NCBI GenBank assembly: GCA_032622095.1
Contig: CP136063.1
Location: 68,923,980-68,987,979, forward strand
DNA: 64,000 nucleotides
DNA from: Siphonodentalium dalli
Taxonomy: Eukaryota; Mollusca; Scaphopoda; Gadilida; Siphonodentaliidae
Direction: 5' to 3'
The notes below the pieces were generated by a model that ran no database searches, was not told where the DNA came from, and saw nothing but the letters and a program-made list of their open reading frames with translations. How positions within the stretch are numbered: position 1 is the first letter of the stretch; each line of letters starts with the position of its first letter. Below are positions 9,746 to 22,368 of this stretch, one piece after another. The position numbers were made by a program, and so were the translations under genes.

Positions 9746-11391
9746 CTGAAATTAGATAAATGCCAGAATTAAAGAAAAAAAACATTACATCCAAATAAAT
9801 ACATAAGGAAACTCCAGAACGGACCACCAGAACAACAATACCAGACCCTCTTTTTTTGGAAGTTCTCGTTATGGCAAACATCCAGGCCAAATTGTATGGC
9901 AATTCTACAATCCGTGACTGAGATATATACCCAGTGGACATAACACATTGTTTCAGAGATAAATCGTGTATCGAGGTCGAATCGAATAACAAAACGAATG
10001 TCGAATATTCACCGGGGCCTACTCTTTTTGGAAGTTCTCGTTATGGCAAACATCTAGTCCACCAAAGTCCAGATAAACATTATTAACCAAAGCCTGTGGA
10101 TAACTTCTAGAACGGAAATCGGGATCATCGAATTGGGTCCACGGGTGATAGCTCTCCAGATGGCAAACCACAATACCAAACTTAATTCAGATCAGAATAC
10201 CCATTACGGTGGCTGAGACATATGCCCGGTCGGACGGACAGACACGGGCGGTTTGCAACCAGAGCAGACTACATTGCGGCAGTTTACAGGTGTCAAGATA
10301 CAGATGTCATGCTTCATATCTTGTAACATGCACTGTATTTGAATTATATGGAATAAATACTGTTTACATCAAGATAAAGGTAACAAAAATAGAAGAATAT
10401 AATAGCCTAGCACACCTTGGATTAACCCCCTCAGACCTCTATGTGAATTTGTACGGGTTCATAGTGCCCGTGTCCGTTGTAAGCAATATCAGTTATAGAG
10501 CAGTCAGAAATCTCAGAATGGAGATATATAAATTAAATACAAAGTAACCCACCAGACAAAACGATGGTGAACGACTTCCAACAACACGTCACCAGGGATT
10601 GGCAAAACCGCACGTGGTAATTAAATAAAATTATAAAGGTAAAATTGAGTAGCGTTTCTACCCAGTTCTCGGAATAATGTGGAATAAGCCCCAATTTCTT
10701 CGAATACATCTTTGTGCCGTCCGCAACTCTTTCGATCAAAATTATCTATTACGATGCGCGTTGTAATCTGTCTGTATCATGGTTAGTCTACCATATTAAT
10801 TTATAAGTTTTATTATTTTAGTAGTCTCTTGTGTTCATTTCTGGGTAGTAAACTGCTGAAATTTGAGCTAGGGCACCAATGCTCAAAGGGACAAAACAAA
10901 ATAGCTATTTGGTCGGCATGGGACAGAAGAAAAAAAAGCGTTCCGTTGTAGTCTATTCCCATATATGGTAGAAATAAAGAGCGTTTGTTTCATTTCTGTT
11001 GGAAAAACTGTATACAGCTGGAAAAGGGCTCTGACCATGGTAAGTATTTTCAGAGCATATTAGACCGGTATATATAAATTTATTCCACACCCATCGGTGT
11101 GAGTCACATGTATTCAGCGGAATCCCAGCCATTGAATACATATTAGTGTATACATCTAGTGGAATACAAGCCCGAACTATTCTTGTTGACGTTGTCGCCA
11201 AGAAAGATGACGTACATAACGTCGACCATCCGCTTCCGGTTATCCCTCAATAATTACTGGTTATTTGTCAGTCTTAAATTACAATAAAGGTAGCTATAGT
11301 AACAATGAAGGTGACTTTCATGGATTGAACTTATCTGACTGAACGGTGTAGAATAAATACAGAACACAACTTGCATCATAATCTCGAATCT
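9746..11391. other. Repeat-like intergenic DNA with weak open frames
   Basis: A motif TTTTTGGAAGTTCTCGTTAT occurs twice (about 9849 and 10025), followed by sequence of the GTGGCTGAGATATATGCCC type (about 9916 and 10210). This suggests two diverged copies of a short interspersed repeat. A minus-strand frame at 10953-11195 encodes a cysteine- and tryptophan-containing peptide (CDSHRWVWNKFIYTG), but it lacks convincing splice sites. Confidence 0.35.
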
Positions 11392-11488
11392 TTTATCGAA
11401 CTCGTTGCGGATGGCGCAAAGATATATTTCGCTCTCGCTACGCTCTCGCGAAATATATCATTGCGCCATCCGCAACTCATTCGATAAA
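11392..11488. repeat. Long perfect hairpin
   Basis: Arms of about 40 bp, TTTATCGAACTCGTTGCGGA... and its complement, enclose the short loop TCTCGCTACGCTCT. The downstream flank (GATGCGCGTTGTGTTCTGTC) resembles sequence near 10753, so two members of a family may be nearby. Confidence 0.8.
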
Positions 11489-12194
11489 GGAGTCTCGATT
11501 TAGATGCGCGTTGTGTTCTGTCTATTGGGACAGCTATGTGGGCAAGCATGATTATATAAGATCATATACCCCACATGACTTTCAATATGTTTCGAAGTGA
11601 ATGTTATGTTGTACTAGATGGCCATACTAATATTCTTAACATACATGTTGGATTATATAGAGAACATAAGCTACAGTCATCATCGGGTTTAAAACGTTTG
11701 GTACACAAAAGTATATTCGGCCCAAAGTGCAGAAATCGTTGAATAAATACCTGTAAAGAACCATAACAGCCGCGATTGCCTTGAAATAGAACCGTAACAC
11801 TCACACGTTGTGATCAGGACGCCAATGCTCAAAATGATCAACCCACGTCCGGACATTTCCTCAGCTATTTTACAGCAGAATAACACAGGTATACTTTATA
11901 CTCGGTATTCGTCTTCAGAATGCGTTTACATGGCTTTATTTTCAGTGATTACATGTTGATAATTACACGTTAGCTCGCTATATCCGAGTGAATTGTAAAT
12001 CAGTTCAGTTTTCGGCAAAAATGGACTTCAGCGGTCTCTTTTGTTCGGGAATGTTTAATCTATTTAATATATCTATGATTGTGAGTGATTTTGTCCCGAA
12101 CATTTTAATTTTTAATCATTATGAACCGTAAGTCAGTCAATGTAAGAACCATTACAATACATGCGATAGAACAACTCCGATGTAACTGTTCCTA

Positions 12195-12428
12195 CACATT
12201 GGACCAGGTAGTCTGTGTATTCCCCACCTTGCCAGTTGTGTCTCCATATCCGACAAACTGTATGTTTCCGTATGCATCAGTCTCCTGTGTTGCTCTGTAA
12301 CATATGAAATCAGACAATCTTATATCGGGTTGGACAGAGACCGTTTGTGTAATCATTGATAGCCATGGTAAGTTGTCTAAAAAACTTAATTGTATGTAAA
12401 CGAAGGTACATCTTGTGACCAGTGGAAA
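12195..12428 (-). CDS. Candidate orphan exon, unknown protein
   Basis: A 78-codon minus-strand open frame without a start codon, encoding segments such as CTFVYIQLSFLDNLPWLSM and GNIQFVGYGDTTGKVG. It has balanced, globular-protein-like composition with Trp, Cys, Tyr and Gly turns. Possible acceptors lie near its 5' end (GGTCACAAG). A GGCAAG|GTGGGG donor is possible within the GKVG segment. No family is recognised. About 0.4 kb further on the same strand, a signal-peptide-like MSGRGLIILSIGVLITT is followed by a GTGAGT donor (about 11800-11850), but no joined gene model is convincing. Confidence 0.28.
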
Positions 12429-13246
12429 TTAAAAAGCTGGAGTATTAATTAACGCACGTATTGGTTTATTTGCTTGGAAACGCAATTACGTGTGCACCTT
12501 GCATACTTTAAACCAAAATCAATTATTACTGTTTTCAACCTGATATTTTCTTGCAGATATGTTCTTGCAGGTACATGTGAACGCACCATTATTGTCATTC
12601 AAGCCTGTGTCGGTATGTTCATAATTCGAACCAATGTGGTAACGTACAAGTTCTGGTAACAGAAACATAAGTATTTTTTGAAAGCATTTATCTTTATGTT
12701 AACCAAATAGGAATTGTGTTATATCGGTATGACATGTATATGATAGATTATAATTATATATACACAGGACACAATATAATATAATCGATAATTATGTGTG
12801 TTATAGGTAATAGTCTACAACGGAGACCTGGTACCCCCCTGCAGGTCTGAGATTTTTGTATAAACCGAGACTTGAACCTGAGACGAGAATACCGATTTCT
12901 GGTTTCGCAGTAACGATACAGATTGGTAATTGGATTGTAAATCATGCCTGCGTTTAGTTGGCTTTACAATGGAGTTTTATTTGTAATATCATTGGGTTGT
13001 TTGAAGCATACTACCGTTAGGTGGGTTAAGTCAGATTTTCGCTATTATTTCTGCGCGCAATATGTTATCGATGGATGTGGTCGACACGGATAAATAGGGA
13101 ATGGTAGTAGTTTTGCAATCGGAACGTAATTCGCGTTGGAAATTGTCTTTAGTTCCGTGTTTCTGAAATGAATTGAGGTCGAAGCCGGTTTTGAAAGCAC
13201 TAATTCATCATTTGGGAATAAATTTTTGCTGGAATGGATATCAAAA

Positions 13247-16200
13247 TCTATATTTGCGACTGTCTGTCTGTGTTCTATAGAAATTCACAGGGGACCATCT
13301 ATATGGCACTAAAGGGGTCTACTAGGGGTATCTTTTCACGAGAAAGATAATGGTGCGGGTTAGAATTTTCTAAAGTGACGCAGATGTTGTTAGGGGCAAA
13401 AAATGGGGAGGGCAGTAAAAAAATTGTCGACGATTGCCACGAAACTTATAGATAATCACCCCCATGCTATAAGGAATCTGATGGTATGGTTTAGATATGT
13501 CAAAAGTGGCGCCGTTCGAGTCAGGGATGCATGGAAGGGGAGAGGGGCACCAAAATTGATAAACTAAGTTTAGCGCCGAGGGACCATCTAGATGGCACCA
13601 AACGGGTCTACTCGGTGTAACTTTTTGCCAGAAAGATAATGGTGTGGCCTAGAATTTTCTAAAGTGACGCCTTTTCAGGGACAGAACAGGGGAGGGGCAG
13701 AAATTGTTTTTGCCGCCGATTGCTACGAAACTTTTATATAATCATTGCCATGATATGAGGAATATAATGGTGTTGTTTAAATGTGTCATACGTTGCGCCA
13801 TTCGCGTCAGGGATGCACGGAAGGGGAAAGGGGCACCAATATTGATCAAACTAATTTTAGCGCCGATTCCACCAAATTGATATATATTCATCTCCATGAT
13901 AAAAAGGAATCTAATTGTGCGATTTAAAGACTCCAACTTGCTGTCGTTTGGGTGAAAGATTGTGGAAGGGCCACTCAATTTGAATAGGTTTTGTCACCAC
14001 CACATTTATACCTACCACCCCCATGGTATGAGGAATATAATGGTGTGGCTTAAATCTGTCAAAAGTGGAGTCATTCGAGTCAGGGAAAGGCAGAGGGGCA
14101 TCAAGATTGATACGCAATAAGTTTAGCGCCAATTTCCACCAAAGTGATACGCATTCTTATCCATAATACGAGGAGTCTGATCGTGTGATTTAAAGACGAC
14201 ATGTTGGTGCTGTTTTGGTGACAGTTAGGGGTTAGTGAGCACTAAATTTGATCAACATTGGTTTAGTCGCCGATTAGTACCAAACTTATCAATAATCATC
14301 TCCATGATATCAGGAGTCTAAGTGTGTGGTTTAAGGATGTCACAAGCTGTCACAAGTGGGCCATTCGAGGATGCATAGAGGGTGAGAGGAACACAAAAAA
14401 GATGAACAATATGTTTAGCTCCGATCTCCACCAGATTGATATATATTCTCCGTGATAAGAGAAATCTAATTGCTTGGTTTAGATACGCTAATTGGTGCCG
14501 TTTGGTTGAGAGATACGTTGGCCCTAAATTGTATACGGATTTGTATACTCGCAATTTTATATAAAAACTTATACAAAATCATCTACCAATACAATAATTT
14601 TAGCACCGATTGCCAGCAAATTGATACACATTCTTCTCCATGATACAAGGAATATAATTGTGTGATTAAAGACGCCAAATTGGTGTCGTTTGGAAGTCAG
14701 ATTGGGGGGGGGGCACTAACATTGCTAAGAATTGGTTTAGTCACCCATTTCTACCAAACTTTTTCAAAATCATCCACATGCTATGAGGAGTCTAATGGTG
14801 TGGATTAAAACTGTTAAAAGTGGCGTCATTCGAGTCAGGGTGCACTGAAAATGAGAGGGGCGCCAGAATTGATACACAATAATTTTAGCGCCAATTTCCA
14901 CCAAATTGATACACATTCTTATCCGTGATATGATAAATCAAATTATGTGATTTTATAAAGACGATATATTGGTGCTGTTTATGTGAGAGATGGTATGGGG
15001 TGGGCACTAAATTTGATAACAAATATTGTTTAGTCGCCGAGCAGCACTAAACTTATAAATAATCATCTCCATGGTATCAGGAGTCTAATTGTGTGGTTTA
15101 AAGATGTCAAATGTGGTGCCATTCGAGACAGGGTGAGAGAGACACAACAATTGATAAACAATATGTTTAGCGCCGATTTACACCATACTGATACATATTC
15201 TTCTCCGTGATTCGAGGAATCTAATCGTGTGGTTTAAATACGCCCAATTTGTGCCGTTTCGGTGAGAAATGTGGGGTCCTAAATTTGATACGAATTTGTT
15301 TTCTCGCCAATGTTCAAAATATTTATATATATTCATCTCCATAGTGAGTCTAATTTTGGGGTTTAATGATGTCAAATGTGGCGCCACTTGAGTCCGAAAT
15401 AGGGACGGTCGGATCGCCAAAAACTGATAGAAATATGTTTAGTGCCAATTAACATCAAATTCATACACGTTCTTCTCAAATGATACGAGGAATCAAATCG
15501 TGCGTGTTAAAACATCACATTTGGTGCCTAGATATATATGCAAATACATGTCTGTCTGTATGTGTTCTATATATAACTTCACGGGATACAATCGAGATGG
15601 CACCAAGGCATTCTAAAAGTGGTAACTTTTTACGAGGAAGATAATGGTACATGTTAAAATATTAGTTACATGTTAATATTATAACACAAAATTTTGAGTC
15701 TGCCCATTCAATATAGTTTCCACACCAAAGTTACAAGAGATATGGAAATGTTTATATAGAAGGCCCGTTTAACAATATTGATCACAGTGTGCCGTCAAAT
15801 ATAATTTCCTCTGAGATAAAAGAAAACGGAGTCAGTGGAGCATAACTTTTCAGGATCCTCCAATACTGACATCTGACAAGGTTATATCTGCCCAATATAC
15901 AGAGGATATCTTTCATGTTTTATAACAGACTCATCGCCTAACGTGAACAACTCACAATCTCGCTCTGAGTCGGGCAAATGCAGCTGATATAGATGCATAG
16001 CTTAAAATATCTGTATCTTCATGGAGATATGATAACCAGGTGTCCTCACAATCTTAGTCAAACCCACTAGATTGATTGATACATCTCTATGTAAAACCCA
16101 ATTGTCGTCTTTTATTTTTGGGAACTAATGCGTTTATGATGTTCATGTTATAACGCCTGAAGTATACGATGTTGTAAATAAATAAATAGTTTTTTATTGG

Positions 16201-16433
16201 TGGGACGGATTAATCGCGATAAATAAAATGACAATCGCCCCGATCCGACAAGGTGAGCTACTACTTATATTCCGTGTGTAAGAATCATGTTTTGTGATGC
16301 TATTTGGATATATAATTTATGTGAATATGGGTAACGCTTTGAACAAGAGTATCCTCTATTCCCACCATATATCCAAAATATGCAGAGGGTTTCACATCAC
16401 TTTAACCTGGGCAACGCCGGATAACCCTGCTAG
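13247..16433 (+). mobile_element. Non-autonomous Helitron
   Basis: The element begins TCTATATTTGCG after an A and ends CCCTGCTAG before a T. These fit the Helitron 5' TC and 3' CTRR ends and insertion between A and T without target duplication. A short GC-rich hairpin (CCTGGGCAACGCCGG) lies about 10 bases before the CTAG end, as expected for the Helitron 3' terminator. The inverted duplicate at 48.7-50.3 kb preserves the uninterrupted site, confirming the boundaries. The 3187-bp body contains about 14 tandem units of roughly 140-150 bp (13.4-15.5 kb) and no Rep/helicase coding, so it is a non-autonomous copy. Confidence 0.82.
13440..15520 (+). repeat. About 145-bp tandem units inside the Helitron
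   Basis: The core CCATGATATNAGGAATCTAA recurs near 13748, 13894, 14022, 14161, 14302, 14450, 14638, 14778, 14929, 15069, 15206 and 15477. Spacing is mostly 130-150 bp. Two unit types alternate (one with a GGCGCCATTCGAGTCAGG segment, one with GTGAGAGATG-like sequence), so the true period is a dimer. Head sequence with GTCTGTCTGT and GATAATGGTG appears both at the left end and again at 15550-15655. Confidence 0.75.
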
Positions 16434-17399
16434 TACAATATAACATCAAAACTATCAAAATTATATTAAGTCATTGTGGCCATTACATTTTATGGACAAT
16501 AATTTTCAATAACTTCAATCACGGCGATAGTTAGTTAGAATCTTTCTAAATTTTCAGCTTATTGAAAATTCCCAAGTCCGCGAAATTACATTGCAGCTAT
16601 CACCCCCTCACCCCAATGAATTGAAAATTTCCAACAAGTACCTCATTAATTTCAGTAGTTGGACATTCCCACCTGAAATCCCCTATAATAATGGTTCGAA
16701 ATGTTTTCAACTGATTACCATTTCAGTTCAAACATTTGAACGAAATTAGGAAAATAATCGAAATTTGATACTGGTGCCAAAAACAAAAACAAATACAAAT
16801 ATTTGATGTCCCAAAATCACAGAAATAAAACAATTTCAACTTATTTTTGTCAGGTTCTTCCATTTAAATTTACCAGGAATGCATGTCATTTCCAGCTGCA
16901 AAAGTTTGACCAAAGATTGTTGCGAAAACAACCATGAGTATGTTTAGGAAACCCAAAGTTCAACTTTAAAACACCACGTTCACAGCATGACTTAATATAA
17001 GACATGGAATTGACAATTTCAGCCGTTACCGTGCAGTCATAATAGTCCCGAACAGGAGAGTGGCGACATGAGCGAAACATGCAGGGACGTGACTATGGGG
17101 GTTTTGTTGGGGTCGGGGGGTTCAAGTTATCATTTCCATTTGCAACCCACTAAATTCACAACTCCAGAGACATAACAACTGAATATCTCCTGACATCCGT
17201 ATATAGGATGAGAAATCCGCACCACCCCTGTCGCGTGATCCCTGTCAAACGGCGACGGAATACCGCTAATACGGAGATAAGCCGCTTTCACTTGCTCATG
17301 TTTGGCGACACCAACACGACAATCTCGATCCAGCGCGCAGCATTGAAATTATAAATAATTCTCTGATAAGACACCAGTACCCCCTGTCTCCCTGTTCCA

Positions 17400-17490
17400 C
17401 GTTGGTCCCTTGTGGCATAGTTGGTAAGGAACACGACCCATTAGGCCAACCAAAGCCGTCCAGGGATATCGAACATGGTTCGATACCCGA
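17400..17490 (+). ncRNA. tRNA-derived SINE or tRNA pseudogene (Pol III boxes)
   Basis: An A-box-like TGGCATAGTTGG at 17413-17424 and a B-box GGTTCGATACC at 17477-17487 are 52 bp apart, suitable for a tRNA-type internal promoter. The surrounding sequence does not fold into a clean cloverleaf with paired acceptor ends, so a SINE head or tRNA relic is more likely than a working tRNA. Confidence 0.45.
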
Positions 17491-18869
17491 CATGTGTTTA
17501 GTTTAAACGCATTTAATCTCAATCAAACATTAATAATTATTTACATCTAGTTTATAATAATCATAATTTGGCAGTGGGCTAAAAGAGTTTCGTGCCATCT
17601 GCTATATATATTTTTTTGTGGTTATGCATGGGGCATGATACCCTATATCCCTGAGTTCTCTTGATTAAAGATTCTAGTCGGGGAGTGTTTAACAAGGTAT
17701 GCAATGTTGTTTATAAGACATGGACTTGGTGGTTTGGGTTGAACCTATTAGTTGTAAACTGTTGTATGAATTTCTGTAGGTAGGCGAATATGGAAATGTT
17801 TTCCTCTTGTGATAGATTGTTGGAGCCTTGCATTAATGTTTTTGTTTCGACGCTTGTGTTCATTTCCGCAAAACACACAGATCTGTCGGTCTCGTGTAAG
17901 GAACAGTAATGAAGGAAGTGGGCTACAACTTAAATTTTACAACAAAGACACAGGGGGATTCTCTAAGGTGTGTGTGGGGTTGTGATCCGTCCAGCAATTT
18001 GTCAGTTGCTTGTCGGGGTCGGTGGTTTTTATTATGCACAGTGGAGTATTATTCCGGTACAATGAACCATATGTGTAGTCTTTCCTCCATTCATAACTTA
18101 TACCTTTGTAATATGACATATAGCTGCTGAAACAACAGCAAACCCCAATGCATCAAACCAAAGCAGACAGTGCCTCCATGAATGTCAAAACAGAACAAAA
18201 TCAACAAAGGAGAGTTTTTATACTCACGGAGGTTCTCCAGCTTTTGATATTAATCGCTTCGATAAGTTTTTTCTAATCCAATCATCGTGTTTCTAAATAA
18301 AGAAAGAATACATAACTAAGCTCTGTCGTTATAGAATGGGTTGTCTCATTCAGTTATACAACTTTACAATGAATAAAGGATCTTTAAAGAGTCGGAAATC
18401 TATACTAAATTCCATTCGAACCGAGCTTTAGCGAGACTCGAATCGATCTAAGTGGACGAGGTTAATAAATTTCGTATAGAATTGCGACGAATTTGATATT
18501 CTTTATATCACATAATTACATTTTAGCAAGAAACATATATCTGGAAACGGCTGGGGTAAACAACACAAATTAATATTGTTTTCCTTATCACAACCAAAGG
18601 GGAAATAAAGACACCTTCAAGAGAACATAATTCCATTTTAAATGTGTCTTTTCATGTTGACAAAAATTTTCAACGACCCTTATCACCCATATGTATGTCA
18701 TAGTCAAAACTAAATAAGCCAACATAAATTTAACATCATGATTCCGACTTTGTCATCGATATCATTGTTCTAAGCTCTCATCTTATGTCACTGTGTGTGC
18801 CGATAATACACACGTGTCTTGCTAAAAAGATATGAGGCCGGTTTTAGGGGCTGATCATGTGATAAATAT
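17491..18869. other. No gene recognised
   Basis: AT-rich DNA. The open frames at about 17909-18130 overlap on both strands and have no domain. Nothing else is supported. Confidence 0.4.
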
Positions 18870-19770
18870 AGAAAACACCCATAGTAGCAGAGAATATCAA
18901 ATTTTCACCACGAGTGGAATTGTAGTTTTAACCACGCGCCTTTTGGCGAACCCTTTTTTACTTAGAAAATTTCAACATTTTTTATAATTTTCAGTATGAG
19001 GGTACCTTCATGGTGTAATCAACTCCTCCTACAGTTTTCATGCTAGAGATTTGAAACTTCAGAATATTGTTACCCACATATTGGAGACGTGCAACATGTA
19101 TATAGATGGCGGATTTTTTTTTTTACGGAGTTCTCAACCCTTTTAGACTTAGAAATTATAAATATTTTTTATAATTTTCTGTATGAGGGTACCTTCATGG
19201 TGTAATCAACTCCTCCTACAGTTTTGATCGTAGATATTTGAAACTTCAGAGTATTGTTATCCACATATTGGAGATGTGCAACATGTATATAGATGACGGA
19301 AAAAAATGTTTTTTACTGAGTGATTAACCATTTTCGACTTAAAACTTTCAATTTTTTTGTTTAATTTTATTAACAAAGCGGCATCGACTTGCCACGTTTT
19401 CGGGGGACACTGTGGTCGGCTGACCTTTTATTCATATAGCACTAGCAAGCTACAATTCTACATTTGATTGCAATGCAGACAATTTTCCTCATATTTAATT
19501 TAAATGACGACAACTTTCAATTTTAAATGAATGTGACATAGCAACTAGTTTGTTAACTACGATGTAGCTCTACTATGGGTATAAACGTTTATACATGAAA
19601 TTACGTTTGAATATTTTCACTCACAGTTTGAATTTATACCCATAGTAGGAAGCTGTATACCCACAGTATGGTGTAAAGGTGACGTGTACAAAATAGGTGT
19701 TTTTCATACAATGGAATAGGCATTTATGGTATAAAATTATTTATTATTCGTCTGGAAGGATTCTCAATAA
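18870..19770. repeat. Repeat segment related to 50650-51310, with 187-bp tandem copies
   Basis: Starts with CACCACGAGTGGAATTG and TTTTAACCACG, shared with the MITE at 50644-50791. Two tandem copies follow (about 18957-19143 and 19144-19330) carrying GTATGAGGGTACCTTCATGG with period 187. The tail (about 19440-19745) is colinear with 50955-51310, from CACTAGCAAGCTA through TATACCCATAGTAGGAAGCTG. It is the unexpanded relative of the 21-bp minisatellite there. Confidence 0.75.
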
Positions 19771-19952
19771 ATATCAGCAGACGACAGACAGACAGACAAA
19801 CATATATTTGCAAGTGAAGAAGGATTCCTAATTGTTCATGGTGGAGCTTATTATTTGGACATTTAATGGAACTACATACTGTTGACATGCCGGCAAGTTA
19901 TTGCCAGTATAAGGTTGGGAATGGTCCGATACAGGCCGCTGAAATTTTCATT

Positions 19953-20261
19953 TTAACCCTTTCATGACGCGAGCTTTCTGAATTTTTGCGAAAACCCTGC
20001 GCCAATGCATTCTCTTATTTATGCGACTCGACCACAGGTCGACTAGCATATATAAGAGAATGCATTGGCCTAACAAATATTATATTATTTTGTATAACTG
20101 TTAAAACATGTAAGAAAAAAAGCAATGATAAAAAATTGTTAGGCCAATGCATTCTCTTATATATGCGAGGCGACCTACGGTCGACTCGCATATATAAGAG
20201 AATGCATTGGTACATCGTCTTCAATGCTGCACCAGCGCAGCTCCCGTCATGAAAGGGTTAA
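19953..20261 (+). mobile_element. piggyBac-like double-hairpin MITE
   Basis: Flanked by TTAA (19953-19956 and 20258-20261), with ends CCCTTTCATGACG and its complement. The two internal hairpins again use GCCAATGCATTCTCTTAT arms (about 20003-20070 and 20141-20211), with an AT-rich linker between. The 301-bp body is shorter than the 8.3-kb copy. The terminal repeats differ after CCCTTT while the hairpins are conserved. Confidence 0.85.
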
Positions 20262-20280
20262 AGCGCTCCAATAATAATAT

Positions 20281-20433
20281 ACAGTTATCGCCCGCGATTG
20301 AGTGAGACACGGGGGTTTGTCGCCCGCTCGAGACCTGGAATGTCACCCGAGGGCCGTAAGGCCCGAGGGTGACATTCCAGGTCGAGAGCGGCGACAAATC
20401 CCCGTGTCTCACGAAAACAAGGGTGATAACTGT
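20281..20433. repeat. Large GC-rich hairpin
   Basis: Arms GTGAGACACGGGGGTTTGTC... and the complement (20302-20412) pair almost perfectly over about 50 bp, around the centre GGGCCGTAAGGCCC. An outer pair ACAGTTATC/GATAACTGT extends it. It directly abuts the MITE. Confidence 0.85.
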
Positions 20434-21084
20434 TTTGTTATCTGGCAATGGAGTATACACACGAACCTCCTTAATAGCAGGCATAAATGCGCGCATATAT
20501 TATTTAATCCAGTTCGAAAAGTTAATTCATCGCTATTTAGAATATAAAACATTCATAATCTGGATTAATTAACAGACCCGTCATTTGCGCAGATATTCTC
20601 CGGTCAGTTTGCTGGTTGCATTGTGGAATTCGGTTAACGGAAAGAGGAGTAAAGCAATTTCGAAGTTGAGTAGCCATGCAGCGAAATGTTCCGTTTCGTT
20701 TCAAATGAGCGTGAAGACGCCGACAGACATGTTAATTTCCAGAATGCTAAAATGTGGAACTAACACGTTGTAGTAGTGCTAAAAGAAATTGACATCTGTC
20801 ACAGATCGTTACGCAACATACGGGTATTCTCTGAAGTCTGATGAATGTATTGAAGAAAAGAAATAATCAATTGATAAACAGCAAAGAGTGGCCATTTGAT
20901 CTATAGTACATAAACGTAGTTGTAACGTATGAGAAGAATAGCCGTCTCGTTACCTTCACATCTAAAAATAGAATCTTTGGGTCTAAAATTGGTTGTGGGT
21001 GTCTCGTTCACCTCACATCTCAAAATAGAATCTTTGGGTCTAAAATTGTTTGAGGGTAAAATTGTTTGAGGGTAAATTGTTTGA

Positions 21085-21295
21085 GGGTAAAATTTTTTGT
21101 ACTAAAATATTCTCAAAACTTCCAAAATATCAAAACCCAAAACTTCCAAAATTTCAAAACCCAAAACTTCCAAAATTTCAAAACCCAAAACTTATTTTTC
21201 CAAAACAAAAAATTTCAAAACCCCAAAACTTCCAAAAGAAAAAATTTCAAAACCCCCAAAATTATTTCTCTAAAAAAAAAGTTTAAATAAAAAAT
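21085..21295. repeat. AAAACTTCCAAAATTTC-type tandem repeat (mirrored at 28271-28481)
   Basis: Short units such as AACTTCCAAAATTTCAAAAC repeat imperfectly. The left arm is A/C-only on the plus strand, and the mirror copy in the right arm is T/G-only. Similar tracts lie nearer the axis at 24725-24848 and 25574-25665. They translate to low-complexity peptides that should not be called genes. Confidence 0.8.
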
Positions 21296-22368
21296 TTATA
21301 ACGAGTTTTCGGTTTCTGATAATCTCGATATTAAAATGTCGAATGTTTATAAATAGCTTTATACCAATTATATGTGTATGGACAGGTCCGAGTCGCTGTA
21401 ATGTTGGGCATTGTGAGACAGGTGTGTATTATCGTGAATTATTGGAAGTATTGAGATGTACTATGTTGAATCACGAGTGGACGAAAAGGGTAATGTGAAA
21501 TTACAACCCTCCAGAATGAATTGTCATATTCGATGGAACATATTTTCAAGTATGTACACACGCGACATTGGTGGTAACAATGTGTCTTTCACACCTTTGC
21601 TTTACCAAATGAATTCTATTATTTCCCCGGTCACAGTTATATGCTATTCAGAAAACATATCGATTTAATGTCTGAACAAACGGGTTAGTATCAATTAAGG
21701 TTGATAAACTGTGTCATTGTTAGCATTAACACGATAATTAGTTATCCAAAACATGCATACATATTACGTCAGGTCGTGAGACACTCAATTATAGAAATTG
21801 CTTCGGTGTCATTGTTATAACAACATTACGTAATAACCACTTATCACTCCATTCACACTTACGATCATTTTGTATACCAAAAACTCCAGTTAGCACCGAT
21901 GCCTGCAATGTATTATTTATAATAATTGGACTCATTGATCTCACGTAAATAATACTCTTAGTTGTTCCAATAAAATAGTTATCAAATTCGATCACCAATA
22001 GATTTGACTGTGGAATGTAATGACCTTTAACTTATTTATCGATCTAAAAGGACACTCATTATGAATGAATGTTAACAATACAAGCGCACGAATGAAGAGC
22101 GTTGAACATATACGAAATTACTACACGAATGAATTGAACCTTGAAATTTATATTTCACATCTTACCAACAACAGCTACAGACATAATCATAGTATTATAC
22201 TGTCTTGCATGTACACACGCTATGACATCATTAAAGGTGGACAATCCACTCACGGTGTGACAACAGATACGGACATAGGCATAGTGTTATACAGTCTTCT
22301 ATGTACCCACGCTATGACACCATTAACGTACATTGGATGTTAGGTCTATGACTCTTGAGTATGCACCA

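Larger units (their letters stand above)
12595..17135 (+). repeat. Inverted segmental duplication, arm 1 (interrupted by a Helitron)
   Basis: Sequence at 12595-13246 and 16434-17135 is the reverse complement of 48690-50275, with scattered substitutions and small indels. Landmarks include GTAACGTACAAGTTCTGGTAAC on arm 1 and its complement near 50220, and the tract near 16870-16895 matched near 48935-48960. The two halves of arm 1 are separated by the Helitron at 13247-16433. Arm 2 is continuous at that point. The duplicated unit is about 1.4-1.6 kb and has no recognisable protein, so it may itself be a repeat family. Confidence 0.8.

Noticed and set aside
12840-12890. tRNA gene on the minus strand, from a B-box-like GGTTCAAGTCTC
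   Set aside because: No A box lies at the right distance and no acceptor-stem pairing is possible. The same sequence is present in the duplicate arm as part of a larger repeat.
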